NCBI RefSeq assembly: GCF_022900255.1
Contig: NZ_JALIRM010000010.1
Coordinates: 1 to 64,000, forward strand
Origin: Lederbergia wuyishanensis
Lineage (GTDB): Bacteria; Bacillota; Bacilli; Bacillales; Bacillaceae_C
Reading direction: 5' to 3'
DNA length: 64,000 nucleotides
This document shows, piece after piece, positions 33,237 to 42,588 of the stretch; positions within the stretch are counted from its first letter, which is position 1, and each line of letters opens with the position of its first letter. The notes under the pieces were generated by a model. It was not told where the DNA came from, did no database searches, and was given only the letters and a program-made list of their open reading frames with translations. The position numbers and the translations under genes are program-made.

Positions 33237-33395
33237 TATTTCGCCTACTTTTATTTATTTAAATAATTATGAACTATCATGCAAAATTATTGCAATATAA
33301 TTACAAACGAGTTATTATAACAAAAGTGCATAAACCAATTATAAATCTCTTATTTATATTTGGAAGAAACTTTATTAAAGAACGGAGTTGACATC

Positions 33396-33743
33396 ATGAA
33401 AAAACTACTATTTATCATTATGGGTACTTTATTGTTAACTGCTGCTTGTGGTAATAACGAACAGCCAGCAGATAAAAAGGATGCAGCTGTAGAAAACAAC
33501 GCATCTGAAACAAGCGAAGTAGCAAAGTTCCCTGAATATTCCATTGTCAAAGAATACATACCTAACGCTACATATAAAGAAAGCCTCGAAAGCGATAATG
33601 ATGATGAGCGTGTCATTTTGTTTGAAAATGCCGATGGAAAAAGCTTTAAAAGTTTTTATTTAAAAACGAGAAATATTTTGCAAATCAGAGATCTTGAAGA
33701 AGATCGTCTAACATATAACAAAATATTCCGTCCAGAAAAATAA
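33396..33743 (+). CDS. Small lipoprotein of unknown function
   Basis: 115 residues from ATG 33396; GGAG (33384-33387) sets the start, and an earlier in-frame ATG at 33360 is rejected. N-terminal signal MKKLLFIIMGTLLLTAACGN has lipobox TAAC (Cys19). The mature part is acidic and unrelated to any family I recognise. Divergent from the DUF2161 gene. It is followed by a terminator at 33752. Confidence 0.75.
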   Translation: MKKLLFIIMGTLLLTAACGNNEQPADKKDAAVENNASETSEVAKFPEYSIVKEYIPNATYKESLESDNDDERVILFENADGKSFKSFYLKTRNILQIRDLEEDRLTYNKIFRPEK

Positions 33744-33751
33744 TAAACAAG

Positions 33752-33780
33752 ACTCCGATCTTTATAGGTCGGAGTTTTTT
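33752..33780 (+). terminator. Terminator after the lipoprotein gene
   Basis: ACTCCGA ... TCGGAGT, a 7-base-pair stem with a 10-base loop followed by TTTTTT. Confidence 0.85.
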
Positions 33781-33845
33781 AATTTCATGCAGGAAAAATA
33801 GAGGTTTTACTTGAATGTATTTGTATGAATTTGAAAGGAGAGTTA

Positions 33846-34307
33846 ATGATGGAGCAGCGGCATGAAATTTTATTTAAACAGATGGAAACGTATCGGAATT
33901 ATATTTTAAGTGTTTTGGAAGATGTGTCGAAAGAAAAAGCAGAGATTATACCTCAAGGATTTAACAATAATATCCGCTGGAATTTAGGTCATATTTATTT
34001 AGATCAATATTTATGGATTCAAGCTGTAACAAAAGAAGAAACAGCTGTCCCGGATGATTTCAACAAATGGTTCGGGTTTGGAACTTCACCTAAGAATTTT
34101 TCAAGCGGAACACCTTCTTATAGTGAGCTAAAAATCCTACTAGAAAAGCAACCTAATGAAATAAAAAGAGAATACGGAAATAGATTAGTAGAGGAATTTT
34201 CACCAACAGAAATGGGAATGCACACAATCGAGCAAGTATTGATACGGACTATTTTTCACGAAGGAATGCATTTACAAACCATTTTAGATATCAAGAAATT
34301 AATTTAG
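33846..34307 (+). CDS. DinB-family protein
   Basis: 153 residues from ATG 33846; AAAGGAG (33834-33840) sets it, and an upstream in-frame ATG at 33825 lacks a ribosome site. DinB-fold histidines: NNNIRWNLGHIYLDQYLWIQ (His about 45) and IRTIFHEGMHLQTILDIKKL (HExxH-like, about 132-136). Metal-binding four-helix bundle, possibly a bacillithiol-type transferase. Second DinB gene of the window. Sits next to tRNA-Ser. Confidence 0.84.
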   Translation: MMEQRHEILFKQMETYRNYILSVLEDVSKEKAEIIPQGFNNNIRWNLGHIYLDQYLWIQAVTKEETAVPDDFNKWFGFGTSPKNFSSGTPSYSELKILLEKQPNEIKREYGNRLVEEFSPTEMGMHTIEQVLIRTIFHEGMHLQTILDIKKLI

Positions 34308-34314
34308 TAATGGA

Positions 34315-34407
34315 TGGCGGAGAAGGTGGGATTCGAACCCACGCGGCAGTTGCCCGCCCTAACGCATTTCGAGTGCGCCCCCTTCAGCCGGACTTGGGTA
34401 CTTCTCC
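34315..34407 (-). tRNA. tRNA-Ser (anticodon CGA)
   Basis: The 93-base minus-strand sequence folds with acceptor GGAGAAG/CTTCTCC, a discriminator G and encoded CCA (34317-34315). Anticodon stem GCGCA/TGCGT holds loop CTCGAAA, giving anticodon CGA for UCG codons. A long variable arm (GGGCGGGCAACTGCC) and the T arm GTGGGTTCGAATCCCAC are as expected for class II tRNA-Ser. Confidence 0.96.
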
Positions 34408-34673
34408 ATATATGAGAATGCTGGTGATTGAATCTGCGAATGTGTTCAACCAACATAATCCCACATAAAAATATTAATACTTTTTTATAATCGTTTCAAA
34501 TAATTTTCCCCATGAGAAATTTGGCAAAAATGCATATATTTTGTTGAATTCACCCAGCTAATGTAAAGGCAGTTTCCCCAAAATCACCATTTTTCACCCA
34601 TTTCCATTGTTACTGGTTTCATCTTTTTCCTGAGGACATAAACTGATTAGGAATAGACAAACGAGGTGATTAA

Positions 34674-34919
34674 ATGGAAAGACAATTTTACGGATATCCA
34701 GGAATGCATATGAACTACCCAATGGGCTGCACAGGTTGCACAAGCTACCCAATGCAACCTTATGTGCATCATCATCACGGGCACTATCACGGGCATTACC
34801 ACAATGATCAAACCCAAGTCCAGCTTCAGAATCTATCAATCTCACCACAACATATGATGCATCACGGGCACCACGGGCACCATCATCACCACAAGCATCA
34901 CGGCAAGAAGCATTATTAG
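34674..34919 (+). CDS. His-rich small protein (spore-coat-like or metal-binding)
   Basis: 81 residues, ATG 34674 with GAGGTG upstream. N terminus MERQFYGYPGMHMNYPMGC with Tyr/Gly/Pro, a CTGCTSY pair of cysteines, then two clusters of histidines (YVHHHHGHYHGHYHND and MMHHGHHGHHHHHKHHGKKHY), about 25 His in total. Low-complexity His/Tyr-rich proteins of this size are common in Bacillus spore coats, and His clusters can bind Ni, Zn or Cu; neither is proved here. Transcribed alone and followed by a terminator. A weak CATAAACT box (34641-34648) before it resembles a sporulation -10, not convincing. Confidence 0.65.
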   Translation: MERQFYGYPGMHMNYPMGCTGCTSYPMQPYVHHHHGHYHGHYHNDQTQVQLQNLSISPQHMMHHGHHGHHHHHKHHGKKHY

Positions 34920-34930
34920 TAAAAATAAGG

Positions 34931-34960
34931 AAGAAGATACGGCAGATCCGTATCTTCTTT
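34931..34960 (+). terminator. Terminator after the His-rich gene
   Basis: AAGAAGATACGG-CAGAT-CCGTATCTTCTT, a 12-base-pair stem with a 5-base loop, ending in T residues. Confidence 0.88.
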
Positions 34961-35105
34961 ACTTATTTCTATTTCTACAATATTATTTAGACTCTATAAA
35001 TGCAAAAGAGTTTAAATAATAAATAATTTGACTCAAGCAAGCATTTATTTTGGTTGAGACGTTTGCGATATCTTTTTCCTTAACTAAATGTTCCATTACA
35101 ACTAT

Positions 35106-35270
35106 TTATGACCTTTACTACACTTTGCCCAACCACTTAGGTCACCAATACCACGATTGGTTACCTCCACTAAACTTTTCCCATCGACTTAGGGCATCAA
35201 TAACTCGATTGATTACCTTCACTACGTTTTTTCATTGACTTAAGGTTCCATTACCTTGATTGGATACCAA
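35106..35270. repeat. Degenerate tandem repeats of about 51 bases
   Basis: Units begin CTTAGG or CTTAAG at 35136, 35188 and 35239, each with (A/G)TTACC about 25-30 bases in and CACTA or CACTACG following. A partial unit precedes (35106-35135). Only the pattern is conserved, not single bases. The period of 51-52 bases does not keep one reading frame, so it is not coding. It fills the gap between the His-rich gene and mnmH. Confidence 0.6.
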
Positions 35271-35283
35271 TAAGAACTCTCTA

Positions 35284-36345
35284 TCAAATAGAAGCCAATC
35301 TATTACTCACTTTTAGCTCATTCCCTATCAGCTTTTTAATTTTCTCCACTGCCTCGTCCACATTTTGGACGTGCAATGTAACCTTTTGACTTTCTGGATA
35401 TTGGTCCGCTGTAAATTTATAACGCGGATCATAGTAATACTCTAACAATAGTTTAACCGCTAAGGAAAATTCTTCAGATTGTAAGCATTCCTCTATTTGA
35501 GCTGATATGGGGGTATGGATACGTGATTTTATTTTTCGAAATGCTTCTATACACTGGGACTTATATTCCCATGGTTGATAGTCATCTAATATATGTTGGA
35601 TTCTTTCCTCTATTGGCATTTCAATAAAAATTTGGACTCCTTGTTCTTTGAAATCACACAAGGCATCTGGTAGTACAGCTCGCCCAATTCGTTTGCTCTC
35701 TCCCTCTAACAAAAGATACGAGGAATCTTTTAATTGCTCTAGACGCTCAATTAAAAGTGAGTCAAATGTTTTTTGGTTATGCGGCTGCAATCCGATTTGT
35801 CCAAATATAGATCCGCGATGATTCGCCATTTGTTCTAAATCTATTACAGGGTAGCCTTCCTTCAGAAGTTTTCGTAAAATAAGAGTTTTTCCCGTTCCGG
35901 TGTTTCCATTAAGAATGAATGCCTTCTGAGGAAGGTCCATTCTTTCTATTTTATCGACAACCCACTTCCGATAAGCGCGTACTCCTCCTAATAAACGATT
36001 CACTTTAACGTTCATTAAATCTAAAACAGTAGCGGATGTTTTACTTCGCATACCGCCGCGCCAACAAAAAACGGTTTTCTCCCCGTCTATTTGCTTAAAT
36101 TCCTTAATAAAATTCGGTAACTTGGCAGAGACAATTTCGAGACCACGTTCTTGAGCAGCTTCCGGACTTACTTGTTTGTATAAAGTTCCAATTTCTGCTC
36201 TTTCCTCATCATCAAACAATGGAATATTCAAACTGCCAGGAATGGTAGAGTTGTTATATTCAGATGGTGACCGAACATCAATAAGCACCATGTCGCCTTT
36301 TTCCTTTAACACCATCATGTCTTCAATTGCTATATCGTGGAACAT
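35284..36345 (-). CDS. mnmH: tRNA 2-selenouridine synthase (SelU/MnmH)
   Basis: 353 residues from ATG 36345, preceded by GAGGAGAGA; a TTG eight codons earlier is not used. N-terminal rhodanese domain (about 10-130) with Cys94 in VFCWRGGMRS, and a P-loop GNTGTGKT (147-154) in the second half. It replaces sulfur by selenium at the wobble 2-thiouridine of some tRNAs, using selenophosphate. The gene is 20 bases after selD, which makes selenophosphate. No selenocysteine machinery (selA, selB, selC) is seen in this window. Confidence 0.92.
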   Translation of the reverse strand: MFHDIAIEDMMVLKEKGDMVLIDVRSPSEYNNSTIPGSLNIPLFDDEERAEIGTLYKQVSPEAAQERGLEIVSAKLPNFIKEFKQIDGEKTVFCWRGGMRSKTSATVLDLMNVKVNRLLGGVRAYRKWVVDKIERMDLPQKAFILNGNTGTGKTLILRKLLKEGYPVIDLEQMANHRGSIFGQIGLQPHNQKTFDSLLIERLEQLKDSSYLLLEGESKRIGRAVLPDALCDFKEQGVQIFIEMPIEERIQHILDDYQPWEYKSQCIEAFRKIKSRIHTPISAQIEECLQSEEFSLAVKLLLEYYYDPRYKFTADQYPESQKVTLHVQNVDEAVEKIKKLIGNELKVSNRLASI

Positions 36346-36365
36346 AAAATCTCTCCTCGCAACCT

Positions 36366-37415
36366 TCAAATTACAACAATTTTACCAGTGTGTTCCTCAA
36401 ATACTTCACCGATGATAGCAGCCTCGACCCCCGCATCAAGAAGTTCAGACAAAAGGTTCTCAGCATCATCACCGGCAACTGAAATTAATAGGCCTCCTGA
36501 TGTAACGGCATCACATAAAATCCATTGGTCAATTGTATCCATATTTTCTGGAAAAGATACTGAATCCTGGATGTGAGCGTGGTTATTTTTTGTTCCACCT
36601 GGAATGACGCCTTGTTCGGCCAATTCCCTTACTCTATCTAAAATAGGAACTTGTTCCTTAACAATCCGGATTCCTACTCCGCTTCCTTTGGCCACTTCCA
36701 ATGAATGACCAAGCAAACCGAAACCAGTCACATCCGTACAAGCATGAACATCAAATGATGCCATTATTTCAGCAGCATCCTTATTTAAAGTCGTCATCAC
36801 TTTTGTTACTCGGTTAATTTCTGATTCATTCAATAATCCTTTTTTAAGAGATGAACTTAAAATTCCTACCCCTATTGGCTTTGTTAATATTAATTTATCT
36901 CCCGGTCTTGCGCCAGCATTCGTTCTAACTTTATCAGGATGCACTAAACCAGTTACAGCAAGACCGAATTTAGGCTCCTTATCATCAATAGAATGACCGC
37001 CAACTAGTGTCGCTCCCGCTTCTTGCAACTTATCAGCAGCACCTCGTAATATTTCCGCCAATATACTTTTATCTAATGAGAAAATTGGAAAAGCCACAAT
37101 ATTTAGAGCTGTTAATGGCTTCCCTCCCATCGCATAAATGTCACTAATTGCATTGGCTGCCGCTACTTGTCCAAAAGAATAAGGATCATCGACAATCGGG
37201 GTAAAGAAATCGAGAGTTTGTACGATTGCCAAATCATCATTCAGTTTGTATACCCCTGCATCATCACTCGTATCTAGACCAACAAGCAGATTAGGATTTT
37301 GGGTTGCAGGAGGAAGCATTCGTATCACTTCCGCCAAATCAGCAGGACCTATTTTACAGCCGCAACCGCCCTTTGAAGATAGTGAAGTAAGTTTAACTGA
37401 ATTAGAATGTACCAT
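36366..37415 (-). CDS. selD: Selenide, water dikinase (selenophosphate synthetase)
   Basis: 349 residues, ATG 37415 with AAGGTTGGTG upstream. The active-site SKGGCGCKIGPADL has Cys18 at the catalytic position and Lys21; the ATP-binding DDAGVYKLNDDLAIVQTLDFF and the Gly-rich LVGGHSIDDKEPKFGLAVTG follow. It converts selenide and ATP to selenophosphate. The downstream mnmH is the obvious consumer, giving the tRNA selenouridine trait. Cysteine, not selenocysteine, at the active site fits this host. Length and motifs are complete. Confidence 0.94.
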   Translation of the reverse strand: MVHSNSVKLTSLSSKGGCGCKIGPADLAEVIRMLPPATQNPNLLVGLDTSDDAGVYKLNDDLAIVQTLDFFTPIVDDPYSFGQVAAANAISDIYAMGGKPLTALNIVAFPIFSLDKSILAEILRGAADKLQEAGATLVGGHSIDDKEPKFGLAVTGLVHPDKVRTNAGARPGDKLILTKPIGVGILSSSLKKGLLNESEINRVTKVMTTLNKDAAEIMASFDVHACTDVTGFGLLGHSLEVAKGSGVGIRIVKEQVPILDRVRELAEQGVIPGGTKNNHAHIQDSVSFPENMDTIDQWILCDAVTSGGLLISVAGDDAENLLSELLDAGVEAAIIGEVFEEHTGKIVVI

Positions 37416-37580
37416 ATGGCACCAACCTTTCTTTATAGGACACTATAATATAATAATAAAACTTGAATGATATAATTCCCAGCTATTAGAACATTTTTTT
37501 ACTATACTATTATTTTTGTGAATGTTTTTTTCAAATAAGAAAGTGGGCAGTTTATTTAAACTACCCACTAAATGATTCAT

Positions 37581-37946
37581 CTAATGTCTCTGTTGTTTTA
37601 ATTGTTCGATACTATCTCTTACAACCGTAGCTGCTTGGCTCATTACAGCTCCACCACCAATGGCCGCCGCAACACCAATACTCTCCATAATCTCTTGCTC
37701 CGAGCAGCCTTGGTCTAAGCAACCTTTTGTATGATATATCATACAATGTTCATTTTGAGAATAAATACTGATGCATAGCGCCATTAACTGCTTATATTTT
37801 TGAGGGATTTCTCCTTCACTAAATGCTGCTTCTGTAAAGTGATTAAAGGCACTCACAAGCTCTGGCATACTTTTTTGGTAATTGCCTAACCCCTCTTTAT
37901 AATGAATTAAATGTTGTTCAATCGATGTTTCTTGTTGGAATTCCAT
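37581..37946 (-). CDS. Carboxymuconolactone decarboxylase/AhpD-like family protein
   Basis: 121 residues; GGGAGTGA ten bases upstream sets ATG 37946, and the TTG two codons before is rejected. Family core: LMALCISIYSQNEHCMIYHTKGCLDQGCSEQEIMESIGVAAAIGGG. The usual CxxC redox pair of AhpD is not present (E-H-C-M-I-Y-H), so peroxidase activity is doubtful. Single gene. A hairpin AGTGGGCAGTTTATTTAAAC... follows the stop (37542-37569). A decarboxylase or unknown role; the family name alone is meant here. Confidence 0.82.
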   Translation of the reverse strand: MEFQQETSIEQHLIHYKEGLGNYQKSMPELVSAFNHFTEAAFSEGEIPQKYKQLMALCISIYSQNEHCMIYHTKGCLDQGCSEQEIMESIGVAAAIGGGAVMSQAATVVRDSIEQLKQQRH

Positions 37947-38118
37947 GATCAAATCACTCCCATTTTTTTGTTAGTATGAGGCAAATAGCGACTCTTTATC
38001 CTAGGAAAAAACCATTAATGGAAATGCAGGGATTGGCCTAATGGACTTACTCCTTATCATCGCGATTTTCATGAACCCTTTGTTTGTACCGTTCATAAGG
38101 TAGGCAACAGGAGGGATC

Positions 38119-39057
38119 ATGATGAATTCAGGAGGATCTTTTATACAAGAAATGCTCGTTCTTTATCTTATTGCTTTATTAGGGTTTATTGTACGAAAGC
38201 GCGGAATATTAAATGAGCATGCTGATGAAGTCTTAACACAGCTTGTACTTTACATCACCTTGCCCTCCCTCATTTTATTTTCGTTAGATATTCCTTTTTC
38301 AATACATGTAATCCATGAATTACTTTGGCTCATTTTTATGTCTATTTATATACTAGTCATTTCTATATTGCTCGCTGCCAAAATGAGAAAAAGTTCCACT
38401 CTTCCAGAACATCAGAAAAAAGTTTACGAAGGACTTACAATATTCGGGAACCAAGGTTTTATTGGCTATGCTGTTAGCTTTATCCTTTTGAAAGAACAAG
38501 GAATTGTGTATTTAACGATGTTTAATATATGTTATTTAATTTTAATTTGGTCATACGGTATCCATATTTTCACAAAAACTAAAGATAAAATTAATTGGCG
38601 CAAGATTTTCTGGAATCCCGGAATCATTGCTACTTTTACAGGACTTATTGTTTTATTCCTTCCTTATAGTTGGCCTCAATTTATTTCAAAACCATTAGAA
38701 AGTATCGGGAAAATGACAATCCCACTTTCTATGATGATGATTGGTTCGTTACTCGCCAAGGTAAATTATAAAGAGGTGCCTCTATTATTAAAAAATGTTT
38801 ACTTATGGAAGTCGGCTATGACAAAGCTTATCTTTATACCACTCTGTTTACTTCTTTTTATCACTTTAAAAGCACCCTTTTCATTATTAATGATTGCCAT
38901 AATTATTTCAGGCATGCCCTCTGCCCCTACGATTTCGTTTTACGCTCAAAAATATGGAGGTGACACCATTTTTGCATCTACAGGAGTGCTCTTAACTACT
39001 TTGTTGTGCTTACTGACTATTCCTTTGCTGTATTTTTTATTATCTATTTTGTATTAG
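38119..39057 (+). CDS. AEC-family transporter (auxin efflux carrier type)
   Basis: 312 residues with ten hydrophobic segments. Opens with ALLGFIVRKRGILNEHADEV... and contains YITLPSLILFSLDI in TM2 and the second-repeat counterpart SIGKMTIPLSMMMIGSLLAK, with GMPSAPTISFYAQKYGGD near the C terminus, all AEC markers. Likely exports or imports malate-like acids or signalling compounds. AGGAGGG lies before ATG 38119; a second ATG at 38122 is equally spaced. A 20-codon ORF at 38041-38103 precedes it but is not supported as a gene. Confidence 0.87.
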   Translation: MMNSGGSFIQEMLVLYLIALLGFIVRKRGILNEHADEVLTQLVLYITLPSLILFSLDIPFSIHVIHELLWLIFMSIYILVISILLAAKMRKSSTLPEHQKKVYEGLTIFGNQGFIGYAVSFILLKEQGIVYLTMFNICYLILIWSYGIHIFTKTKDKINWRKIFWNPGIIATFTGLIVLFLPYSWPQFISKPLESIGKMTIPLSMMMIGSLLAKVNYKEVPLLLKNVYLWKSAMTKLIFIPLCLLLFITLKAPFSLLMIAIIISGMPSAPTISFYAQKYGGDTIFASTGVLLTTLLCLLTIPLLYFLLSILY

Positions 39058-39222
39058 AACTTTCTTAATCTTTGTTACTATTTCATATTTATTTAAATAA
39101 CAGGCATAAATTTGGAACTTAAAATTTAGTCATTCCGCTGAAAAAGAGCTTTTATTTTAGATTAAATTTTTTCCTTGTTTAACAATCCTTCATTTTTCCA
39201 TACTAAAAATGGAGGTGGAAAT

Positions 39223-40188
39223 ATGACACTTGTACGCCTTGGCTATGTGGCTATGAGCATGGAGCTTAAAAATGCTTCTCCATCTAAAACAATGACATAT
39301 GCAAATTTCCAAAAACTAAAGGATCGTGAAGCAGCTATACGTAAGTTGGAACAAATTGCATTAAACAACTTACATAATACATTGCGTCTTTTAAGACATA
39401 CCCATGCATACGAAATCCATTTTTATCGACTGACTTCGCATCTTATTCCTTTGGCAACTCATGAAGCGCTCCAAGATTGGGACTATATAACTCCCATTAG
39501 AGGCAAGTTACGTGAAATTGGGAATTTCATAAAAGAGCATGACTTAAGAGTTGATTTTCATCCTGATCACTTTGTTCTTATTAATTCATTGAAACCAGAT
39601 ATTTTGAAAAACTCTATCCATACGTTAAAGCACCATTATTTATTATTAAAGGGGATGAAACTAAATCCAATACATCGATGCGTTATGCATGTCGGAGGAA
39701 ATTATAAGGATACCGAAAAATCTCTTGAACGCTTTATTGAAAATTGGATGGTTGTTCCTCAAGCAATACAAAATATGATTATGCTCGAAAATGATGATAC
39801 GTCGTTTACTTTGGAAGACACTTTATACTTATGTGAGAAACTAGGAATTCCTCTTGTATTTGACTATCACCATCATCTCGCCTACCATCAAAACAGTGAT
39901 TGGCAATCTAATTGGGAACGAGTGATTCAAACATGGACAACCTCCCCTCTCCCAATAAAAATGCACATATCCAGTCCAAAAAGTGATAAGGCTTTTCGTC
40001 ATCATTCAGATTTTGTGGATGTTGACATGTTTTTCAATTTTTTAAACGAAATAAAAGGGACAGTCCCGCAAATTGACTGCATGATTGAGGCAAAGAGAAA
40101 AGATGAAGCCCTGTTTAAGTTAATGGAAGATTGTAGAAAAAGAAATGACGTTGATATCGTAGATGGGTCTTCCTTTTATTTAAAATAA
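39223..40188 (+). CDS. uvsE: UV damage endonuclease
   Basis: 321 residues from ATG 39223 behind GGAGGTGG; an upstream in-frame reading to 39175 is rejected. UvsE features: VRLGYVAMSMELKNASPSKT at the start, then the metal-ligand pattern VDFHPDHFVLINS, MHVGGNYKDTEKS, MLENDDTSFT, VFDYHHHLAYHQ and KMHISSPKS, fitting the TIM-barrel three-metal active site. It nicks DNA 5' to UV photoproducts. Together with splAB in the window it gives two light-damage repair routes, useful to spores. It stands alone and meets the MMPL gene convergently. Confidence 0.93.
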   Translation: MTLVRLGYVAMSMELKNASPSKTMTYANFQKLKDREAAIRKLEQIALNNLHNTLRLLRHTHAYEIHFYRLTSHLIPLATHEALQDWDYITPIRGKLREIGNFIKEHDLRVDFHPDHFVLINSLKPDILKNSIHTLKHHYLLLKGMKLNPIHRCVMHVGGNYKDTEKSLERFIENWMVVPQAIQNMIMLENDDTSFTLEDTLYLCEKLGIPLVFDYHHHLAYHQNSDWQSNWERVIQTWTTSPLPIKMHISSPKSDKAFRHHSDFVDVDMFFNFLNEIKGTVPQIDCMIEAKRKDEALFKLMEDCRKRNDVDIVDGSSFYLK

Positions 40189-40189
40189 A

Positions 40190-40222
40190 GAATTCCGAGA
40201 ATCACAAGGATGCCCGGAATTC
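40190..40222. terminator. Hairpin between uvsE and the convergent MMPL gene
   Basis: GAATTCCG ... CGGAATTC, an 8-base-pair stem with a 17-base loop in the 39-base gap between convergent genes. There is no good T run on either side. Confidence 0.5.
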
Positions 40223-40227
40223 GTACG

Positions 40228-42468
40228 TCATGATGAAATGGATGAATTATCAGTTGTAACTTCTTTCTTTCTCCATAGCTTGCCCGGCCAAAAGGCATAG
40301 CGGCCAAGGACCGTTGTAATAGCCGGTACGAGGAGTGGACGAACAATAAATGTATCGAGCAGTACACCAATGGCAGTGACAATTCCAAATTGCACAAGTA
40401 CTTGAATCGGTAGTGTAGCCAATACTGCAAATGTACCTGCCAAAATTAATCCAGCTGATGTAATAACACTTCCTGTTTGGATAACACCATTTGCGACAGC
40501 CTCTCGATGGTTTTGCTTTCGTTTGTTTTTCCATATTTCTGAAACCATAAAAATATTATAGTCTTCCCCGAGAGCGACAAGAAAAACAAATGCATATAAT
40601 GGAATAGCTCCTTGAATCGCAGGATCTCCAAAACCATAGTGAAGGATAAGCCATCCCGCTCCAAGTGCTGAAAAGAATGATAGAACAACAGTTGCCACCA
40701 AATACACCATGGCTGTTAGTGAACGTAAGTAAAATAATAGCAATAAAGAGATTATACTAATCATTACTGGGATAATGACTGATTGGTCCCTTTCCGTTGT
40801 CACTTTTGTATCATACAGAACAGCGGTTTCTCCTCCAACCCAAAAGTGATTTTCGGCATCTTTTATTCCCGCTTTATCTAGAATCTCTTTCAAGTGATCA
40901 TGTAACTCAGGGATACGATTGATCGCCTCTAATGAATAAGGATTTTCTTTTAACGATACTTCATATAAATATAACTGTGGATTACTTTTACCTTGCATTG
41001 GTTCCAACACATCTGTAATAAACGGAATATTGCTTAGCCTCTCCTCCCATGGCTCCTGCTTCCCTTCCGTATCAATTACAACCTTGACAGGTGCAAGTTC
41101 ACCAGCTGAGAAATGACTCGATATTAGGTCAAAACCTTCTCTTGAAGGCATATCTTTTGGAAAAGATTCCAATAAATCGTACGTATAATGAACGCGTGGA
41201 ACAAAAGAGGCGAGACCTCCTAATAGGATTAATGAAAGCAGTATAATCATCCAAGGACGACGAGTAACGATTCGTCCTAAACCTTTACTAATTTTCCCTT
41301 TCTCTTTCCTTTGTTTTATTATTTTTCCTTTCATTTTAGATAGTGTTTCTGTCATTTTTGGTGTTCTAGGGATAAAAGGATAGAAGGCTCCTCTTCCAAA
41401 TATCGCGAGTAAAGCCGGGAGAAGAGTTAAAGCCGCTATTCCCATCAAAAAAACAGCTAAACTAAAAGGTACAGCAAATCTATGAAAAGAACCATAATGA
41501 GCAAGTCCAAGTGTCCCTAACCCAATTACTACAGTCAAGGCACTCATTGTAATAGCTCCGCTTGATTCCTTAATTGCCATTTGAAGTGCTTTAAATTTGT
41601 TTTCCTCATGAAGCAATGTATCTCGATATCTAGAAATTAAGAACAAACAATAGTCCGTTCCTGCTCCAAACAACAGAACCGTCATGATGGAAACCCCTTG
41701 GGCATCTACTGTAATCCAGCCATGATCTGCTAGAAATCCGAGAGTAGGACTGATTAACCCATAGGCAAAGCCCACCACAATTAAAGGAATAATCGCCATA
41801 AACGGAGATCGATATAGAAGAATTAATAGAATTAACACTAATAATACTGTTGCGATCAACAATTTAACATCAGCTTGGCTAAACAAATTTACTGCATCCG
41901 TCTGTATACCAACAGGGCCAGATAATCGAACATGAAGCCCAGCATCTGAAAGTTTCTTTTCAAAAGGGTTCTCATTTAACGTTTGGGTAATCCTTTCTTC
42001 CAATGAATCCATATTATCCTGTAAAATTTCCATTCCAGCGTTCTTATCGAAAAAAATAGGAGTCACTATGGATGTACCATCTTTAGATGCACTTTGAGCA
42101 AGTGCGGGAACTGGGATATTACCTAGTGGAGGTAAAGTTGACTGCATTTTTAACGGACTATCATTTAACTTTGAGTATAGTGTTCGGATAGCTTCATAAT
42201 CCCGATCTGTTAGTTTGTCATCTCTATGCCAGACTATCAAGACAGGGTTTCCAGCATCATTAGGAAATTCCTTATTGATCAAGACGTTTGCTTGTTGGGA
42301 CATAGTTGTAGCAGGAAGATCTTGAGTTGCATCATCCTCTACTTCATTTACAGCTGGCCATGCAAAAGATAAAACAACGGTTAATAAAACCCAAGTGGCA
42401 AGAGTAAGCCACCTTGATAATCGCCCCCCTACATATTTCCCCCATGTATTAAAAGGGTGAAGTTTCAT
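40228..42468 (-). CDS. MMPL-family (RND) transporter
   Basis: 746 residues. Two repeats of the MMPL core: a first soluble loop after TM1 (about 35-190), then the TM2-6 bundle; a second such unit starts after about residue 400. GAGTDYCLFLISRYRDTL and VALGEDYNIFMVSEIWKN carry the conserved acidic GxGxDY-type proton-relay pattern. It exports lipids or drugs, like YdfJ-type proteins. Its TetR partner lies divergently at 42589. The AT-rich 120-base gap holds ACTGGTTAGT (42509-42518), a near palindrome, as a possible operator. Confidence 0.9.
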   Translation of the reverse strand: MKLHPFNTWGKYVGGRLSRWLTLATWVLLTVVLSFAWPAVNEVEDDATQDLPATTMSQQANVLINKEFPNDAGNPVLIVWHRDDKLTDRDYEAIRTLYSKLNDSPLKMQSTLPPLGNIPVPALAQSASKDGTSIVTPIFFDKNAGMEILQDNMDSLEERITQTLNENPFEKKLSDAGLHVRLSGPVGIQTDAVNLFSQADVKLLIATVLLVLILLILLYRSPFMAIIPLIVVGFAYGLISPTLGFLADHGWITVDAQGVSIMTVLLFGAGTDYCLFLISRYRDTLLHEENKFKALQMAIKESSGAITMSALTVVIGLGTLGLAHYGSFHRFAVPFSLAVFLMGIAALTLLPALLAIFGRGAFYPFIPRTPKMTETLSKMKGKIIKQRKEKGKISKGLGRIVTRRPWMIILLSLILLGGLASFVPRVHYTYDLLESFPKDMPSREGFDLISSHFSAGELAPVKVVIDTEGKQEPWEERLSNIPFITDVLEPMQGKSNPQLYLYEVSLKENPYSLEAINRIPELHDHLKEILDKAGIKDAENHFWVGGETAVLYDTKVTTERDQSVIIPVMISIISLLLLFYLRSLTAMVYLVATVVLSFFSALGAGWLILHYGFGDPAIQGAIPLYAFVFLVALGEDYNIFMVSEIWKNKRKQNHREAVANGVIQTGSVITSAGLILAGTFAVLATLPIQVLVQFGIVTAIGVLLDTFIVRPLLVPAITTVLGRYAFWPGKLWRKKEVTTDNSSISS

Positions 42469-42588
42469 CTAAAAACACTTCCCTCCACGTTTTTGTTTTA
42501 ATTATATATACTGGTTAGTTAATTTTTCAAGTATGAATTTAATTTATGTTATAATAATTAATAATTTGTGTAGTAAGGAGAGAAAATA

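Noticed and set aside
34641-34648. Sporulation-type -10 CATAAACT before the His-rich gene
   Set aside because: No convincing -35 at the right distance for sigma-E or sigma-K.
35050-35238. 62-codon open frame in the 51-base tandem repeats
   Set aside because: No ribosome site; the repeat period does not keep the frame.
38041-38103. 20-codon ORF MDLLLIIAIFMNPLFVPFIR before the AEC gene
   Set aside because: The ribosome site (GCAGGGA) is weak, and the length is within chance expectation; a hydrophobic leader peptide cannot be ruled out.
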